Assembly: GCF_026163695.1 (NCBI RefSeq)
Contig: NZ_JAOTID010000010.1
Span: 124,001-188,000 of the forward strand
Origin: Shumkonia mesophila
Lineage (GTDB): Bacteria > Pseudomonadota > Alphaproteobacteria > Rhodospirillales > Shumkoniaceae
DNA length: 64,000 nt
Direction of reading: 5' to 3'
Both the position numbers and the translations under genes were made by a program. The first letter of the stretch is position 1. Each line of letters starts with the position of its first letter. Positions 53,476 to 64,000 of the stretch are shown here, piece by piece. Under the pieces are notes generated by a model. It saw only the letters and a list, made by a program, of their open reading frames with translations, did not search any database and was not told the origin of the DNA.

Positions 53476-55017
53476 GTGGAGAGTGTGGCGTCATCGCCGC
53501 CTGCGGGCGACAGGGCCGGGGCGCGGCCGCAAAGGATGGGCGTCCTTCGCCGCACCGTCCGCATCGCCGCCATGGTCGGCCTGGCCGCCGCGATTTCCGC
53601 CTGCCAGACGACCGGCCTCGACAGCCGGCCGCCGGTGGCCTTGCCCGCCGCCTTCTCGGCGACCGGCACGGCGACGCCCCCCGACAAATGGTGGCGCGCC
53701 TTCGACGATCCGGTTCTCGACGACCTGGTCGAGGACGCACTGGCCGACAATCTTTCCATCCATAGTGCCTGGGCCCGCCTGGTGCAGGCCGAGGCCACCG
53801 CACGCAAGGCGGGAGCCAGCCTGCTGCCGAGCCTGGACGCCGAGGTCGGCCTGTCGGGCACGCGCCAGAAGGGGCAAAGCACCAGCTCCAACAGCAGCCG
53901 CCGGGTCATCAGTTCGACCAGCGACCTGTCGCTGGGCCTGAGCAGCAGCTACGAGGCCGACCTGTGGGGAGGGATCGCCTCGGCCCGCGATGCCGCCGGC
54001 CTCGACGCCAACGCCAGCGAGGAAGACCTGAAGACGGTGGCGATCACGTTGGCCTCGGACGTCACCAAGACCTGGTATCAGCTGATCGAGGCCTACGGCC
54101 AGATCGACCTGCTGCGGCGCCAACTCGCCACCGACGAGCAGGTCCTCGAAATCGTTACCCTGAAGTTCCGCCGGGGCCAGGTCACGGCCAGCGATGTGCT
54201 CCAGCAGCGCCAGCAGGTGGAATCGAAGCGCGGCGACCTTGCCATCGGCGAATCCGAATCCCGCGTGCTGGAGCACAAGCTGGCGATCCTGCTCGGCAAG
54301 GCGCCGGCCAGCCTGGAGATCCCGCAGATCAATGCCCTGGTGACCCCGCCGGACCTGCCGGGCACCGGCCTGCCGGCCGATCTGGTGCAGCGCCGTCCCG
54401 ACCTTCGCCAGGCCTACTTCACGGTGCTGGCGGCGGATCGCCGCACCGCCGCCGCCATCGCCGATCGCTTCCCCAGCCTGACCCTGACCGCCCGCGTCGA
54501 GACGTCGGGCGAATATGTGCGCGACCTGTTCACCAACTGGCTGGGCTCGCTGGCGGCCGGCCTGGTGGCGCCGTTGTTCGATGCCGGCGAGCGGGCGGCC
54601 GAGGTCGAACGCACCCGCGCCGTCACCTCGGAAGCGCTCAACGATTACGGGACGGCGGTTCTGGAGGCGCTGGGCGAGGTCGAGGACGCGCTGGTCCAGG
54701 AGGCCAACCAGCGTCGCTACCTGACCAGCCTGGAGAGCCAGATCGAACTGGCCGACCAGGCGTTCCAGCGCATCCGCGACACCTACATCGGCGGCGCCGC
54801 CGATTACATCGAGGTTCTCAACGCCCTGCAGACCAGCCAGACCCTCGAGCGGACGTACCTGGAAGCGCAGCGTCAGCTGATCGAATACCGCGTCGACCTG
54901 TACCGGGCCCTGGGCGGCGGCTGGGAGATGAGCCGTCCCGAAGGCACCGGCGTCGCCGCCGAAACCGGCGAATCCGCCGATTTGCAACCCGTCGCCACGC
55001 AAGGGCGAAAAGGATGA
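53476..55017 (+). CDS. Outer-membrane efflux lipoprotein (OprM/NodT family)
   Basis: A 513-aa outer-membrane channel of a tripartite pump. The N-terminus has a lipobox (AAISACQTT), so the mature protein starts at a lipidated Cys. Two TolC-like repeats follow, with WWRAFDDPVLDDLVEDALADN, ADLVQRRPDLRQAYF and the C-terminal RIRDTYIGGAADYIEVL pattern. GTG start at 53476 after GGAGG. First gene of a three-gene operon; its TGA overlaps the adaptor ATG. Confidence 0.92.
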   Translation: MESVASSPPAGDRAGARPQRMGVLRRTVRIAAMVGLAAAISACQTTGLDSRPPVALPAAFSATGTATPPDKWWRAFDDPVLDDLVEDALADNLSIHSAWARLVQAEATARKAGASLLPSLDAEVGLSGTRQKGQSTSSNSSRRVISSTSDLSLGLSSSYEADLWGGIASARDAAGLDANASEEDLKTVAITLASDVTKTWYQLIEAYGQIDLLRRQLATDEQVLEIVTLKFRRGQVTASDVLQQRQQVESKRGDLAIGESESRVLEHKLAILLGKAPASLEIPQINALVTPPDLPGTGLPADLVQRRPDLRQAYFTVLAADRRTAAAIADRFPSLTLTARVETSGEYVRDLFTNWLGSLAAGLVAPLFDAGERAAEVERTRAVTSEALNDYGTAVLEALGEVEDALVQEANQRRYLTSLESQIELADQAFQRIRDTYIGGAADYIEVLNALQTSQTLERTYLEAQRQLIEYRVDLYRALGGGWEMSRPEGTGVAAETGESADLQPVATQGRKG

Positions 55018-56321
55018 CACGCATGTCCACCGACACCCCGTCGACCCCGGTCAACCGGCAACCCGCCGCCCCCGACCCGCAACGGCCGCCCCACCGGTGG
55101 CGCCGGCTGATGGCCGCCGGCCTCAAGGTGGCGCTGCCGATCGCCCTGCTGGTCGGCGGCGGCGGCCTTGCCGTCGGCCTCATGGAGACCGGCCCGAAGG
55201 CGGCGCGCCAGGCGCCGACCCGCGAGGCCAAGCTGGTGGAGGTGACGCCGGTCCGCGTGGACCGCGCGACGGTGACGGTTCACGCCATGGGGACGGTCAC
55301 GGCCGACCGCCAGGTCGATCTGCGCCCGCAGGTGGGCGGCCGGGTGAGCTGGGTCAGCGACGAGTTCATGCCGGGCGGCATCCTGGGAGCCGGCGACCCG
55401 CTGCTCAAAATCGATCCCAAGGATTTCGAGCTGGTGGTGCGCCAGAAGGCCGCCGCCCTGGCGACTGCCGAGAGCGACCTCAAGATCGAGCAGGGCCAGC
55501 AGTCGATCGCCAAGCGCGAATACGAACTGTTGGGCGAAACGATCAAGCCGGAGGACCGCGAGCTGGTGCTTCGCCAGCCGCAGCTGGCCACCGTCCAGGC
55601 CGCCGTCGATACCGCGAAATCGACCCTCGAACAGGCCAGGCTCGATCTGGCCCGCACCCACGTCACGGCACCGTTCAACGCCATCGTCCAGTCGCGCGAC
55701 GTCAACCTGGGAACCCAGGTGTCGACGACGACCTCGCTGACCACGCTGGTCGGCACCGATGCCTACATGGTCGAAGTGGCGGTGCCGGTCGACCAGCTGA
55801 AATGGCTGCGCGTCCCGCAGAGGAACGGCGAGGCGGGATCGATCGTGCGCGTCTTCAACGAGGCCGCCTGGGGGGCCGAGGCGTACCGGTCGGGCCGCAT
55901 CACCCGGCTGGCCAGCCAGCTCGAAAGCGAAGGGCGGATGGCGCAGCTTCTGGTCGCCGTGGACGACCCGCTGGCGCTTAAGGACGAGAACGCCGGCAAG
56001 CCGGTGCTTCTGATCGGCGCCTATGTGCGCACCGAGATCGAGGGCATCGAGGTCGGTCCGGTCGCCATCGTCGAGCGCAACCTGCTGCGTGACGGCAACA
56101 ACGTGTGGCTCCTGGCGTCCGACGACACCCTGGAAATCCGCCCGGTCAGCCCGCTGTTCCGCGGTCGCGACACGGTACTGATCGACAAGGGGCTGGCGAC
56201 CGGAGAGCGCATCGTCGCCACCGCCCTGGCGGCGCCGGTGCACGGCATGGCCCTGCGCGCCACGCCGCAGGCCGGCGGCACCCTGATCTCCCGCGCCGCC
56301 CCGGAAGGAACCTCGCGATGA
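55014..56321 (+). CDS. RND periplasmic adaptor (HlyD/MFP family)
   Basis: A 435-aa adaptor with one N-terminal membrane anchor (about 36-55), lipoyl halves (VTADRQVDLRPQVGGRVSWV at the start), a coiled-coil hairpin about 150-215 and a beta-barrel (TLVGTDAYMVEVAVPVDQL). Starts at 55014 in the stop of the channel gene and overlaps the pump gene by 4 nt. Links the outer-membrane channel with the RND pump. Confidence 0.9.
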   Translation: MTRMSTDTPSTPVNRQPAAPDPQRPPHRWRRLMAAGLKVALPIALLVGGGGLAVGLMETGPKAARQAPTREAKLVEVTPVRVDRATVTVHAMGTVTADRQVDLRPQVGGRVSWVSDEFMPGGILGAGDPLLKIDPKDFELVVRQKAAALATAESDLKIEQGQQSIAKREYELLGETIKPEDRELVLRQPQLATVQAAVDTAKSTLEQARLDLARTHVTAPFNAIVQSRDVNLGTQVSTTTSLTTLVGTDAYMVEVAVPVDQLKWLRVPQRNGEAGSIVRVFNEAAWGAEAYRSGRITRLASQLESEGRMAQLLVAVDDPLALKDENAGKPVLLIGAYVRTEIEGIEVGPVAIVERNLLRDGNNVWLLASDDTLEIRPVSPLFRGRDTVLIDKGLATGERIVATALAAPVHGMALRATPQAGGTLISRAAPEGTSR

Positions 56322-59300
56322 ACGTTCCCGGCGCCTCGCTGCTGCGCGGTCCCGTCGCCTGGATGGTCAACAACCGGGTGACGCCCAACCTGTTGATGCT
56401 GGTCCTGCTGCTGGGCGGCTTGTTCGTCGCCCTGCAGATCAAGCAGGAGGTTTTCCCCGAATTCGAGAGCGATACCGTCGAAATCACCGTTTCCTACCCG
56501 GGCGCCAGCCCGGAAGAGGTGGAGCGCGGCATCGTGCTGGCCGTCGAGGAGGCGGTGAGGGGAGAGGACGGGGTCAAGGAGGTTTCCTCGAAAGCCGCCG
56601 AGGACAAGGCGACGATCAGCGTCGAGCTTCTGGAGAACGCCGACAAGGAAAAAGCCTATCAGAACATCAAGCAGCAGGTGGACCGCATCACCACCCTGCC
56701 CGAGGATGCCGAACAGCCGAACGTGACCATGGCCGAGCACGTCCACGAGGTGGTGGCCGTTGAAATCTTCGGCGACGTCAGCGAATGGGCGCTTCGCGAA
56801 GTGGCCGAGCAGGTGAGGGACCGTCTGCTGGCGGACAAGGGGATCACCCAGGTCGATATGGTCGGAACCCGAGACTACGAGATCCATGTCGAAATCCCGC
56901 AGGCCAACCTGCGGGCCTATGGGCTGACGCTGGAGGGGATCGCCACCAAGATCGCCCGCACGGCGGTCGAGGTTCCCGGCGGCAGCGTCAAGACATCGGC
57001 CGGCGAGATCCTGTTGCGCGTCAAGGACCGCAAGGACTGGGCGCGGGATTTCGCCGACATCCCCGTCGTCACCACCACCGGCGGCGCGGTCCTGCGGCTG
57101 GCCGACATCGCCACCGTGCGCGACGATTTCACCGACAGCGATCAGATCGGCACCTACAACGGCAAGCGGGCCATCGGGCTGGACGTCAACCGCGTCGGCG
57201 ACCAGACGCCGATCGGCGTTTCGGACGCCACCCGGCGGGTCCTCGCCGCGATCGAGGCCGACCTGCCGCAGGGCGTCGAGATCGTCGTCAACCGCGACCA
57301 GTCGGAAGTCTATCGCCAGCGCCTCGAACTGCTGCTGAAGAACGCCTTCATGGGGCTTGCCCTCGTCCTGGTGCTGCTGGGCATCTTCCTGGAAACCAAG
57401 CTGGCCTTCTGGGTGACCATGGGCATCCCCGTCTCGTTCCTGGGGTCGTTCCTGTTCCTCTATCCGGCCGGGGTCTCGATCAACATGATCTCGACCTTCG
57501 CCTTCATCATCGCGCTTGGCATCGTGGTCGACGACGCCATCGTCGCCGGCGAGAACATCTATGAACGCCGGCAGAGCGGCATGAGTTACCTCGAGGCCGC
57601 GGTCCTTGGCGTGCGCGAGGTGTCGAGCCCGATCGCCTTCAGCATCCTGACCAACGTCATCACCTTCATTCCACTTTACTTCGTCCCCGGCGTCATGGGC
57701 CGGGTGTTCAGCGTCATTCCGGTGGTGGTGGTGGCCGTTTTCCTGGTGTCGTGGTTCGAGGCGGTGTTCATCCTGCCCGCCCACCTGGCCCATTCGCGCC
57801 CGCACACCGGGCGCCTCGGCACCTTTATCCACCGCGGGCAGGCCGCCGCCGACCGGCAGTTGCAGCGCTTCATCCAGGGCCTGTACCGGCCGACGCTCGG
57901 CATCTGCATCGCCCACCGCTACACGGTGGCCGCCACCGCCGCCGTGTTGCTGGCCGTGGTCATCGCCTATGCGGCGAGCGGCCGCATGGGCCTGGTCCTG
58001 ATGCCGCGCACCGAATCCGACCAGTCGGTGGTGACCGCGGTGCTGCCGTACGGCAGTCCGCTTGCCTCGACCACGGCGGTGCGCGACCGCCTGGTCGGCA
58101 CCGCCCAGAAGGTGGCGGCGGAAAACGGCGGCGAGCGGTTGATCAAGGGAATCTTCGCGACCATCGACGAAAACGAAGTGACGGTGCGGGCCTACCTGAC
58201 CGACCCGGAGGTGCGGCCATTGAGCACTACCCGCATGACCGAGGCTTGGCGGACCGCCACCGGCACCTTCATCGGGCTGGAATCGCTGAAATTCGAATCC
58301 GACCGCGGGGGGCCCGGATCGGGAGCGGCGCTGACCGTCGAACTGACGCATCGGGACATCACCACCCTGAACGCCGCCGCGGTGACCCTGGCCGGACGAC
58401 TGGCGGAGTTCCCGCAGGCCAAGGACATCGACGACGGTTCGGCCGCCGGCAAGCAGCAACTGGATTTCAAGCTGCTGCCGGAAGGCCAGAGCCTGGGACT
58501 GACCGCCTATGAAGTGGCGCGCCAGGTGCGCGGCGCCTTCTACGGCATCGAGGCCTTGCGCCAGCAGCGCGGCCGCAACGAAGTCAAGGTGATGGTTCGC
58601 CTGCCCGAGAACGAAAGGGTCAGCGAATACGGCGTCGAGCAGTTGTTGATCCGCGCGCCGAGCGGCCGCGACGTGCCCCTCATGCAGGTCGCCGAGGTGT
58701 CGCGGGGCCGCGCCTACATGGCCATCGAGCGGCGCAATGGCCAGCGCACGGTGACGGTGGAGGCCGACGTCGTGCCGAACGATCAGACCTCGCGCATCCA
58801 GGCGACGCTGACGGCCGAGATCCTGCCGGCCCTGCAGGCCGAGTATCCCGGCCTTGGCTACAGCTTCGAGGGACACCAGGCGGAAATCAGCGACAGCATG
58901 CAAAGCCTGATCGCCAGCTTCATCGTCGCGCTGATGGGCGTCTATGCGCTGCTGGCCATACCGTTCCGCAGCTACATTCAGCCGCTGATCGTCATGACGG
59001 CGATCCCGCTGGGCATCGTCGGGGCGGTTCTCGGCCATCTGATCATGGGCTACGGCCTTTCCATCAACAGCCTGATGGGCGTCGTCGCCCTGTCGGGCGT
59101 CGTCATCAACGATGCCCTCGTCATGATCGATTTCGCCAACAGCCGGTGCCGCGAAGGCGCCTCGCCCCTCGAAGGTATCATGCAGGCCGGCATCCGCCGG
59201 TTCCGACCGATCATGCTGACGACGCTGACCACCTTCGGCGGCCTCGCCCCCATGATCTTCGAAACCTCGCGCCAGGCGCGCTTCATGATCCCGATGGCGC

Positions 59301-59461
59301 TTTCCCTGGGCTACGGCATCCTGTTCGCCACCCTCATCACTTTGCTCTTGGTGCCGTGCCTTTACCTCATCAACGAGGATGTCACCGCGCTGTTCCGCTC
59401 GAACCCGCTGCCGGCGCGGACGGCCGACGGCGAGGCGCAGGCCGCCCCGCCGAGGCCCTAG
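56318..59461 (+). CDS. RND-family efflux pump (HAE type)
   Basis: A 1047-aa proton-driven pump with 12 helices. TM4 reads ALGIVVDDAIVAGENIYERR, keeping the Asp-Asp proton pair that the other RND in this window lacks. Periplasmic loops carry SYPGASPEEVERGIVLAVEEAV. Third gene of a complete channel-adaptor-pump operon. Likely exports lipids, drugs or other amphiphiles; the substrate cannot be told. Confidence 0.93.
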   Translation: MNVPGASLLRGPVAWMVNNRVTPNLLMLVLLLGGLFVALQIKQEVFPEFESDTVEITVSYPGASPEEVERGIVLAVEEAVRGEDGVKEVSSKAAEDKATISVELLENADKEKAYQNIKQQVDRITTLPEDAEQPNVTMAEHVHEVVAVEIFGDVSEWALREVAEQVRDRLLADKGITQVDMVGTRDYEIHVEIPQANLRAYGLTLEGIATKIARTAVEVPGGSVKTSAGEILLRVKDRKDWARDFADIPVVTTTGGAVLRLADIATVRDDFTDSDQIGTYNGKRAIGLDVNRVGDQTPIGVSDATRRVLAAIEADLPQGVEIVVNRDQSEVYRQRLELLLKNAFMGLALVLVLLGIFLETKLAFWVTMGIPVSFLGSFLFLYPAGVSINMISTFAFIIALGIVVDDAIVAGENIYERRQSGMSYLEAAVLGVREVSSPIAFSILTNVITFIPLYFVPGVMGRVFSVIPVVVVAVFLVSWFEAVFILPAHLAHSRPHTGRLGTFIHRGQAAADRQLQRFIQGLYRPTLGICIAHRYTVAATAAVLLAVVIAYAASGRMGLVLMPRTESDQSVVTAVLPYGSPLASTTAVRDRLVGTAQKVAAENGGERLIKGIFATIDENEVTVRAYLTDPEVRPLSTTRMTEAWRTATGTFIGLESLKFESDRGGPGSGAALTVELTHRDITTLNAAAVTLAGRLAEFPQAKDIDDGSAAGKQQLDFKLLPEGQSLGLTAYEVARQVRGAFYGIEALRQQRGRNEVKVMVRLPENERVSEYGVEQLLIRAPSGRDVPLMQVAEVSRGRAYMAIERRNGQRTVTVEADVVPNDQTSRIQATLTAEILPALQAEYPGLGYSFEGHQAEISDSMQSLIASFIVALMGVYALLAIPFRSYIQPLIVMTAIPLGIVGAVLGHLIMGYGLSINSLMGVVALSGVVINDALVMIDFANSRCREGASPLEGIMQAGIRRFRPIMLTTLTTFGGLAPMIFETSRQARFMIPMALSLGYGILFATLITLLLVPCLYLINEDVTALFRSNPLPARTADGEAQAAPPRP

Positions 59462-59551
59462 GAAGATCGCCAAGACCGTGGAAGCGTTCCGGCGAGAGTC
59501 CTATAATCATTCGGCAAATCGTGCTTTCCGAAGCCGAGGAGGGCGTCAGGG

Positions 59552-60013
59552 ATGGGTCGGATTTCCGTTTCGCTGCTGGCCGGCGTGGCCCTGCTGGCTT
59601 GCGGGTGCTCGAACCTCAGCCAGGAAGAGATCGGGACGGCCTCCGGGGCGGCCATGGGCATCCTGGTCGGGTCGTTGTTCGGGGACGGCGCCGGCAAGGT
59701 GGTGGCCATGACGGTGGGCGGCGTCGTCGGCGGGCTGGCCGGCAAGTCGATCGGCCGCGACCTCGACGAAGCCGACCGGCAAAAAGCGCGAACCGCGGCC
59801 TTCCGCGCCGCCAACGCCGAGACCGCCGAGCGGGTGGTGTGGGCAAGCGACGAGAAGGCCGGGATCGGGGGCTATGCGGAACCGGCCGGCAAGGCGGAAA
59901 CCGCCAACGGCGACCTCTGCAAGGACGTGCGCAGCGTCTATGTGCTGGACGGCAAGGAGCAGTCCGAGACATCGCGGTTCTGTTTCCGGAACGGTCGATG
60001 GGAAGACGGCTGA
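59552..60013 (+). CDS. Glycine-zipper outer-membrane lipoprotein (RT0821/Lpp0805-like)
   Basis: A 153-aa lipoprotein: lipobox LLACGC at about 14-19, then a glycine-zipper hairpin (TASGAAMGILVGSLFGDGAGK, AMTVGGVVGGLAGKSIGRDLDE) that may insert in a membrane, and a C-terminal domain with CKDVRSVYVLDGKEQ and FCFRNGRWE. A GGAGGG site precedes ATG 59552. It overlaps the next gene by 16 nt. Such proteins occur on proteobacterial surfaces; function unclear. Confidence 0.78.
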   Translation: MGRISVSLLAGVALLACGCSNLSQEEIGTASGAAMGILVGSLFGDGAGKVVAMTVGGVVGGLAGKSIGRDLDEADRQKARTAAFRAANAETAERVVWASDEKAGIGGYAEPAGKAETANGDLCKDVRSVYVLDGKEQSETSRFCFRNGRWEDG

Positions 60014-60633
60014 GCGCGCTCGTCCTGGCGGCGGCCGGGCTGTTTTTCGCCATCCCGGCCGGCGCCGCCGGCCTCGAGGTGGTGGACCGCGGGGCCGGAC
60101 GCGTCATCCTGCTCGCCGGAACCATCCAGCGATCGGACGTGGCCGCCGTCACGGCGCTGCTGGAAAATCCAGCGCCGGTGCGCGAGGTACGCTTCGATTC
60201 CCGAGGCGGCAGCCTGGAGGCCGGCATCGAGATCGGCGAGACGATCCGGGCCCGCCGGCTGGCGACCCGTGTTACCGCCGGCTCCGTTTGCGCCAGCGCC
60301 TGCGTCTACGCTTTCCTGGGCGGCATGATCCGCGCGGTGGACGGCGGCGGCCGGATCGGCATTCACATGGCCTCGGCCGCCTTCAACGACGCCTATATCG
60401 AAGCCGTCAAGGGCGTGCTCAGGGATGCCGCCAGCGGCGGCGTGGACGACAAGGTGCGCACGATCATCCTCCTCAACGAGCAGTTTTCCGCCATCGCGGC
60501 CCGCCGTCAGGCCCGCTACCTGGTCCAGATGGGGGTGTCCCTTCGCCTGCTCGACCCGGTCTTCGATACCTCGCATCTCGACATCCACTGGCTGACGCCG
60601 TTCGAGCTCGGGGACTACAACGTCGTCAACTGA
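59998..60633 (+). CDS. ClpP/crotonase-fold periplasmic protein (COG3904-like)
   Basis: A 211-aa secreted protein with a signal peptide (LSALVLAAAGLFFAIPAGAAG). The ClpP-like fold is suggested by VREVRFDSRGGSLEAGIEIG and TAGSVCASACVYAFLGG: the second segment corresponds to the nucleophile loop, with SVCASAC offering the Ser. Then IGIHMASAAF carries a His. Family members of this kind have unproven activity. Starts within the end of the lipoprotein gene, so the two are probably cotranslated. Confidence 0.75.
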   Translation: MGRRLSALVLAAAGLFFAIPAGAAGLEVVDRGAGRVILLAGTIQRSDVAAVTALLENPAPVREVRFDSRGGSLEAGIEIGETIRARRLATRVTAGSVCASACVYAFLGGMIRAVDGGGRIGIHMASAAFNDAYIEAVKGVLRDAASGGVDDKVRTIILLNEQFSAIAARRQARYLVQMGVSLRLLDPVFDTSHLDIHWLTPFELGDYNVVN

Positions 60634-60773
60634 GGCCGCAGTCTGTTTCAGTCTGTAACAGGCTGGACACACACCGTTACCAATTTGCCATCCCTCGTCA
60701 TCGTCCAGAAACCGGCGCGGCGTAGTCTGACCGGGTAAAGACTCGCGGTCAGGTTTGGACATCCGGAATTGGC

Positions 60774-61964
<1,191 letters not shown>

Positions 61965-61973
61965 GGCGGGGAC

Positions 61974-64000
61974 ATGGCCGGAAAGCCACCCCCGTCGTCC
62001 CTTTGGCGTCGCCTGTGCCGCAGGCTGGGCACCCTTCGTGGCACGACGCCGGCGGCCGGAAGGGGTGGGGGCGTGCCCCGCAACGGCACCGGCGATTGCG
62101 ACCGGATCGCCGAGGACCTGAAGGCCAGCGAGCGGCGTTACCGAGATCTCATCGAGGGCTCGATCCAGGGCATCCTCGTTCATCGCGACTTCAAACCGCT
62201 GTTCGTCAATCGCGCCTGCGCCGAAAGTCTGGGCTACGACACGCCAGAAGAGGTGCTGAAGCTGGGCTCGCTGAGCAAGGTGCTGCCTCCCCACGAGCGC
62301 AAGCGGGCCCGCGATTTCGCCAATGCCCGGATGCGCGGCGAAACGATGTCCTCGCGCTACGAACTGCAGGCCCTGCGCAAGGACGGCTCGCTGATCTGGA
62401 TCGAACTGTGCCCCAGCGTCGTCAACTGGGACGGCAAGCCGGCCATCCAGGTCGCGCTGATCGACATCAGCGAGCGCAAGCGCGCCGAAGCCGATCTCCG
62501 GCAGGCGCAGGCCAGTCTCGAGGCGATGGTTGCCCAGCGGACGCGCGACCTCGAGGCCGAGGCCGCCGGCCGCAAGCGGGCCGAGGTGTCGCAAAAGGAC
62601 AGCGAGGCGAAGTACCGAAACCTGGTCGACAACATGGAGGACGGCGTCTTTCTGATCGAGGACGGCGCCCTGGTCTTCGCCAACCGCAGCCTCGCCGGCC
62701 GGCTTGGCTACACCGTCGAGGAGATGACCGGCCGGCCGATTCCCGATTTTCTGATGCCGGACAGCCGGACGGCGACGATGGACCTTTACCGGCGGCGGGT
62801 CGCCGGCGAGGCCGTGCCATCGCGATACGAGGTCAATCTCCTGCATAGGGACGGCCGGAGCGGCGTCCCCGTCCTCCTCGCCCTGGTGCGCATCGAAGGC
62901 GCGAATGGGAAGGTGGCCGTACTCGGCACCGCCCGCGACGTCAGCGAACGCAAGCGGACCGAGGAGGCTCTGCACGAGAGCGAGGAACGCTTCAGGGCCC
63001 TGCTCGGCAACTCGCCACAGTCGCTCACCCTCAAGGATGCCGAGGGACGCTATCTACTGGTCAATCCGGAATGGGAACGCCAGCACGCCATCTCGGCGAA
63101 TGCCGCCTTCGGCCGAACGTCGCAAGAGGTGTTCGGAGAGGAGACCGGCGAAAGCCTGGCCGGCCCCGAACGCGAGGTGATCGCCACCGGCGAAACGCGG
63201 ACCTTCGAGGCCACCGTTCTGCTGCCCGACGGACGGCGGCGAACCCGCCTCATCACCAAGTTTCCGGTGCGCGATCAAAGCGGCGTCGTCACCCGGACCG
63301 GCACCGTCGGCATGGACATTACCGACCGCAAATGCATGGAAAGGAAGATCCTCGAAAGCGAGGAACGCTTCCGCGAATTCGCCGAATCGAGTTCGGATTG
63401 GCTGTGGGAAGACGACGCCGAATCGCGCATCACCTTCGTCTCGGACAGGATCACGGATCTGCTGGGCGTCGAGCCGGCCATGGTGGTCGGGCGGCTGCGG
63501 CAGGACTTCGCGGTGCCCGGCCAGGATCTCGTCTGGCGGGATTTCGAGAAGACGATCCGCGCCCGCCGGCCTCTCCGGGATTTCCGCTACGAGATCGCGG
63601 ACCGCCATGGCCGGCACCGGTGGCTGAGCATCAGCGGCAAGCCCCGGCACTCGGCGACGGGCGAATTTCTGGGCTATCGCGGAACCGGCACCGACATCAC
63701 CGAAAAGACGCTGGCGCTGCATCGTGAAGCCCAGGTGCGGGAACGTTTCCTGGCGGCCATCGAGACGGTCCCCGTTTCCGTCGCGCTGTTCGACGAGGAG
63801 GATCGGCTGGTGGTCGCCAACGAACGCTTCCGCGTCGGCCTGGCCGCCGCCAGGAAACTGCGGCCCGCCATGACCTTCGAGGAAATCCTGCGGGCGGAAA
63901 TCAGGGCCGGCGTCATCGTCGAGGCGCAAGAGGACGGCGAGGGATGGCTCCGCCGGCGGCTGGAGCGTCATCGCAATCCCGCCGGCAATTTCGAGGTTCA
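61974..64000 (+). CDS. Multi-PAS sensor protein, cut by the right edge
   Basis: Open to the end of the window; at least 675 aa. After a basic N-terminus come at least five PAS domains in series, starting near residues 46 (SERRYRDLIEGSIQGILVHRD), 200 (KYRNLVDNMEDGVFLIEDG), 335 (RFRALLGNSPQSLTLKDAEG), 460 (RFREFAESSSDWLWEDDAES) and 585 (ERFLAAIETVPVSVALFDEE), with PAC-type linkers ISERKRAEADL, VSERKRTEEAL and ITDRKCMERKI. A coiled coil (about 165-200) separates the first two. No membrane helix is visible so far. The output, kinase or GGDEF/EAL, lies outside the window. Start ATG 61974 follows GGGCGGGGAC. Confidence 0.85.
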   Translation, partial: MAGKPPPSSLWRRLCRRLGTLRGTTPAAGRGGGVPRNGTGDCDRIAEDLKASERRYRDLIEGSIQGILVHRDFKPLFVNRACAESLGYDTPEEVLKLGSLSKVLPPHERKRARDFANARMRGETMSSRYELQALRKDGSLIWIELCPSVVNWDGKPAIQVALIDISERKRAEADLRQAQASLEAMVAQRTRDLEAEAAGRKRAEVSQKDSEAKYRNLVDNMEDGVFLIEDGALVFANRSLAGRLGYTVEEMTGRPIPDFLMPDSRTATMDLYRRRVAGEAVPSRYEVNLLHRDGRSGVPVLLALVRIEGANGKVAVLGTARDVSERKRTEEALHESEERFRALLGNSPQSLTLKDAEGRYLLVNPEWERQHAISANAAFGRTSQEVFGEETGESLAGPEREVIATGETRTFEATVLLPDGRRRTRLITKFPVRDQSGVVTRTGTVGMDITDRKCMERKILESEERFREFAESSSDWLWEDDAESRITFVSDRITDLLGVEPAMVVGRLRQDFAVPGQDLVWRDFEKTIRARRPLRDFRYEIADRHGRHRWLSISGKPRHSATGEFLGYRGTGTDITEKTLALHREAQVRERFLAAIETVPVSVALFDEEDRLVVANERFRVGLAAARKLRPAMTFEEILRAEIRAGVIVEAQEDGEGWLRRRLERHRNPAGNFEV

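Noticed and set aside
56021-59473. Minus-strand open frame of about 1150 codons opposite the RND pump
   Set aside because: It is an antisense frame kept open by high GC; it has low-complexity His/Asp/Gly-rich content with no domains, while the plus strand encodes a complete RND pump.

Overview
The window reads as chromosomal DNA of a high-GC alphaproteobacterium, most likely a member of the Rhodospirillales. This rests on strong third-position G/C bias, many 4-nt ATGA gene overlaps, RND and TAXI proteins of alphaproteobacterial type, and housekeeping anchors (gyrA-coaD, ssb, a tRNA-Lys gene). No species is assigned. Gene density is high; the few AT-rich gaps (about 1-70, 32.6-32.9 kb, 34.5-34.7 kb) stand out.

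Layout. (1) 0.3-4.6 kb: a five-gene operon for an iron/polyamine-class ABC importer plus a LOG-family protein. (2) 4.8-23.2 kb: an accessory block built around a class II lanthipeptide synthetase (LanM) of 1080 aa with a three-cysteine (CCG-type) zinc site. Around it lie an Sfp-type phosphopantetheinyl transferase, a GNAT, an EctB-like aminotransferase co-directional with an RND pump and its adaptor, two tandem PvdE/SyrD-like exporter half-transporters, a diaminopropionate ammonia-lyase-like enzyme and a TAXI binding protein. No precursor peptide, carrier protein or NRPS is visible. The block is edged by DUF697 membrane proteins, one of them coupled to a ParA ATPase. (3) 23.3-27.8 kb: a four-gene, fully overlapping minus-strand operon of a membrane sensor, a sensor-MFS fusion, a TrpX-like binding protein and a GNAT. 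(4) 28.0-30.2 kb: a third DUF697 gene, a small membrane protein and an SPFH/band-7 protein. (5) 30.3-34.0 kb: ssb, a DUF892 ferritin-like protein, a small membrane pair, then a low-GC patch with a BRCT-like protein and a DksA-type zinc finger. (6) 34.7-40.4 kb: a GT4-glycosidase fusion with a GH130 enzyme, flanked by approximate 90-bp direct repeats, then a DEAD-box helicase. (7) 40.4-43.2 kb: a MITE-like palindromic element, a histidine kinase and a PstS-like binding protein. (8) 43.4-48.0 kb: the Anbu proteasome-homologue neighbourhood (ATP-grasp, alpha-E, transglutaminase, Anbu), interrupted by a frameshifted DUF559 gene lying between inverted palindromic repeats. (9) 48.1-52.7 kb: AEC transporter, gyrA, coaD, tRNA-Lys. 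(10) 53.5-59.5 kb: a complete tripartite RND efflux operon. (11) 59.6-64 kb: an envelope lipoprotein, a ClpP-like periplasmic protein, an HD-GYP response regulator and a multi-PAS sensor that runs off the right edge.

The most promising material for something undescribed is the LanM-centred block, the three DUF697 paralogues with their ParA and SPFH partners, and the sensor-MFS fusion operon. The repeat biology (TIR-bounded element at 40.4-40.7 kb; DUF559 gene between inverted REP-like repeats) is a separate mobile-DNA story.
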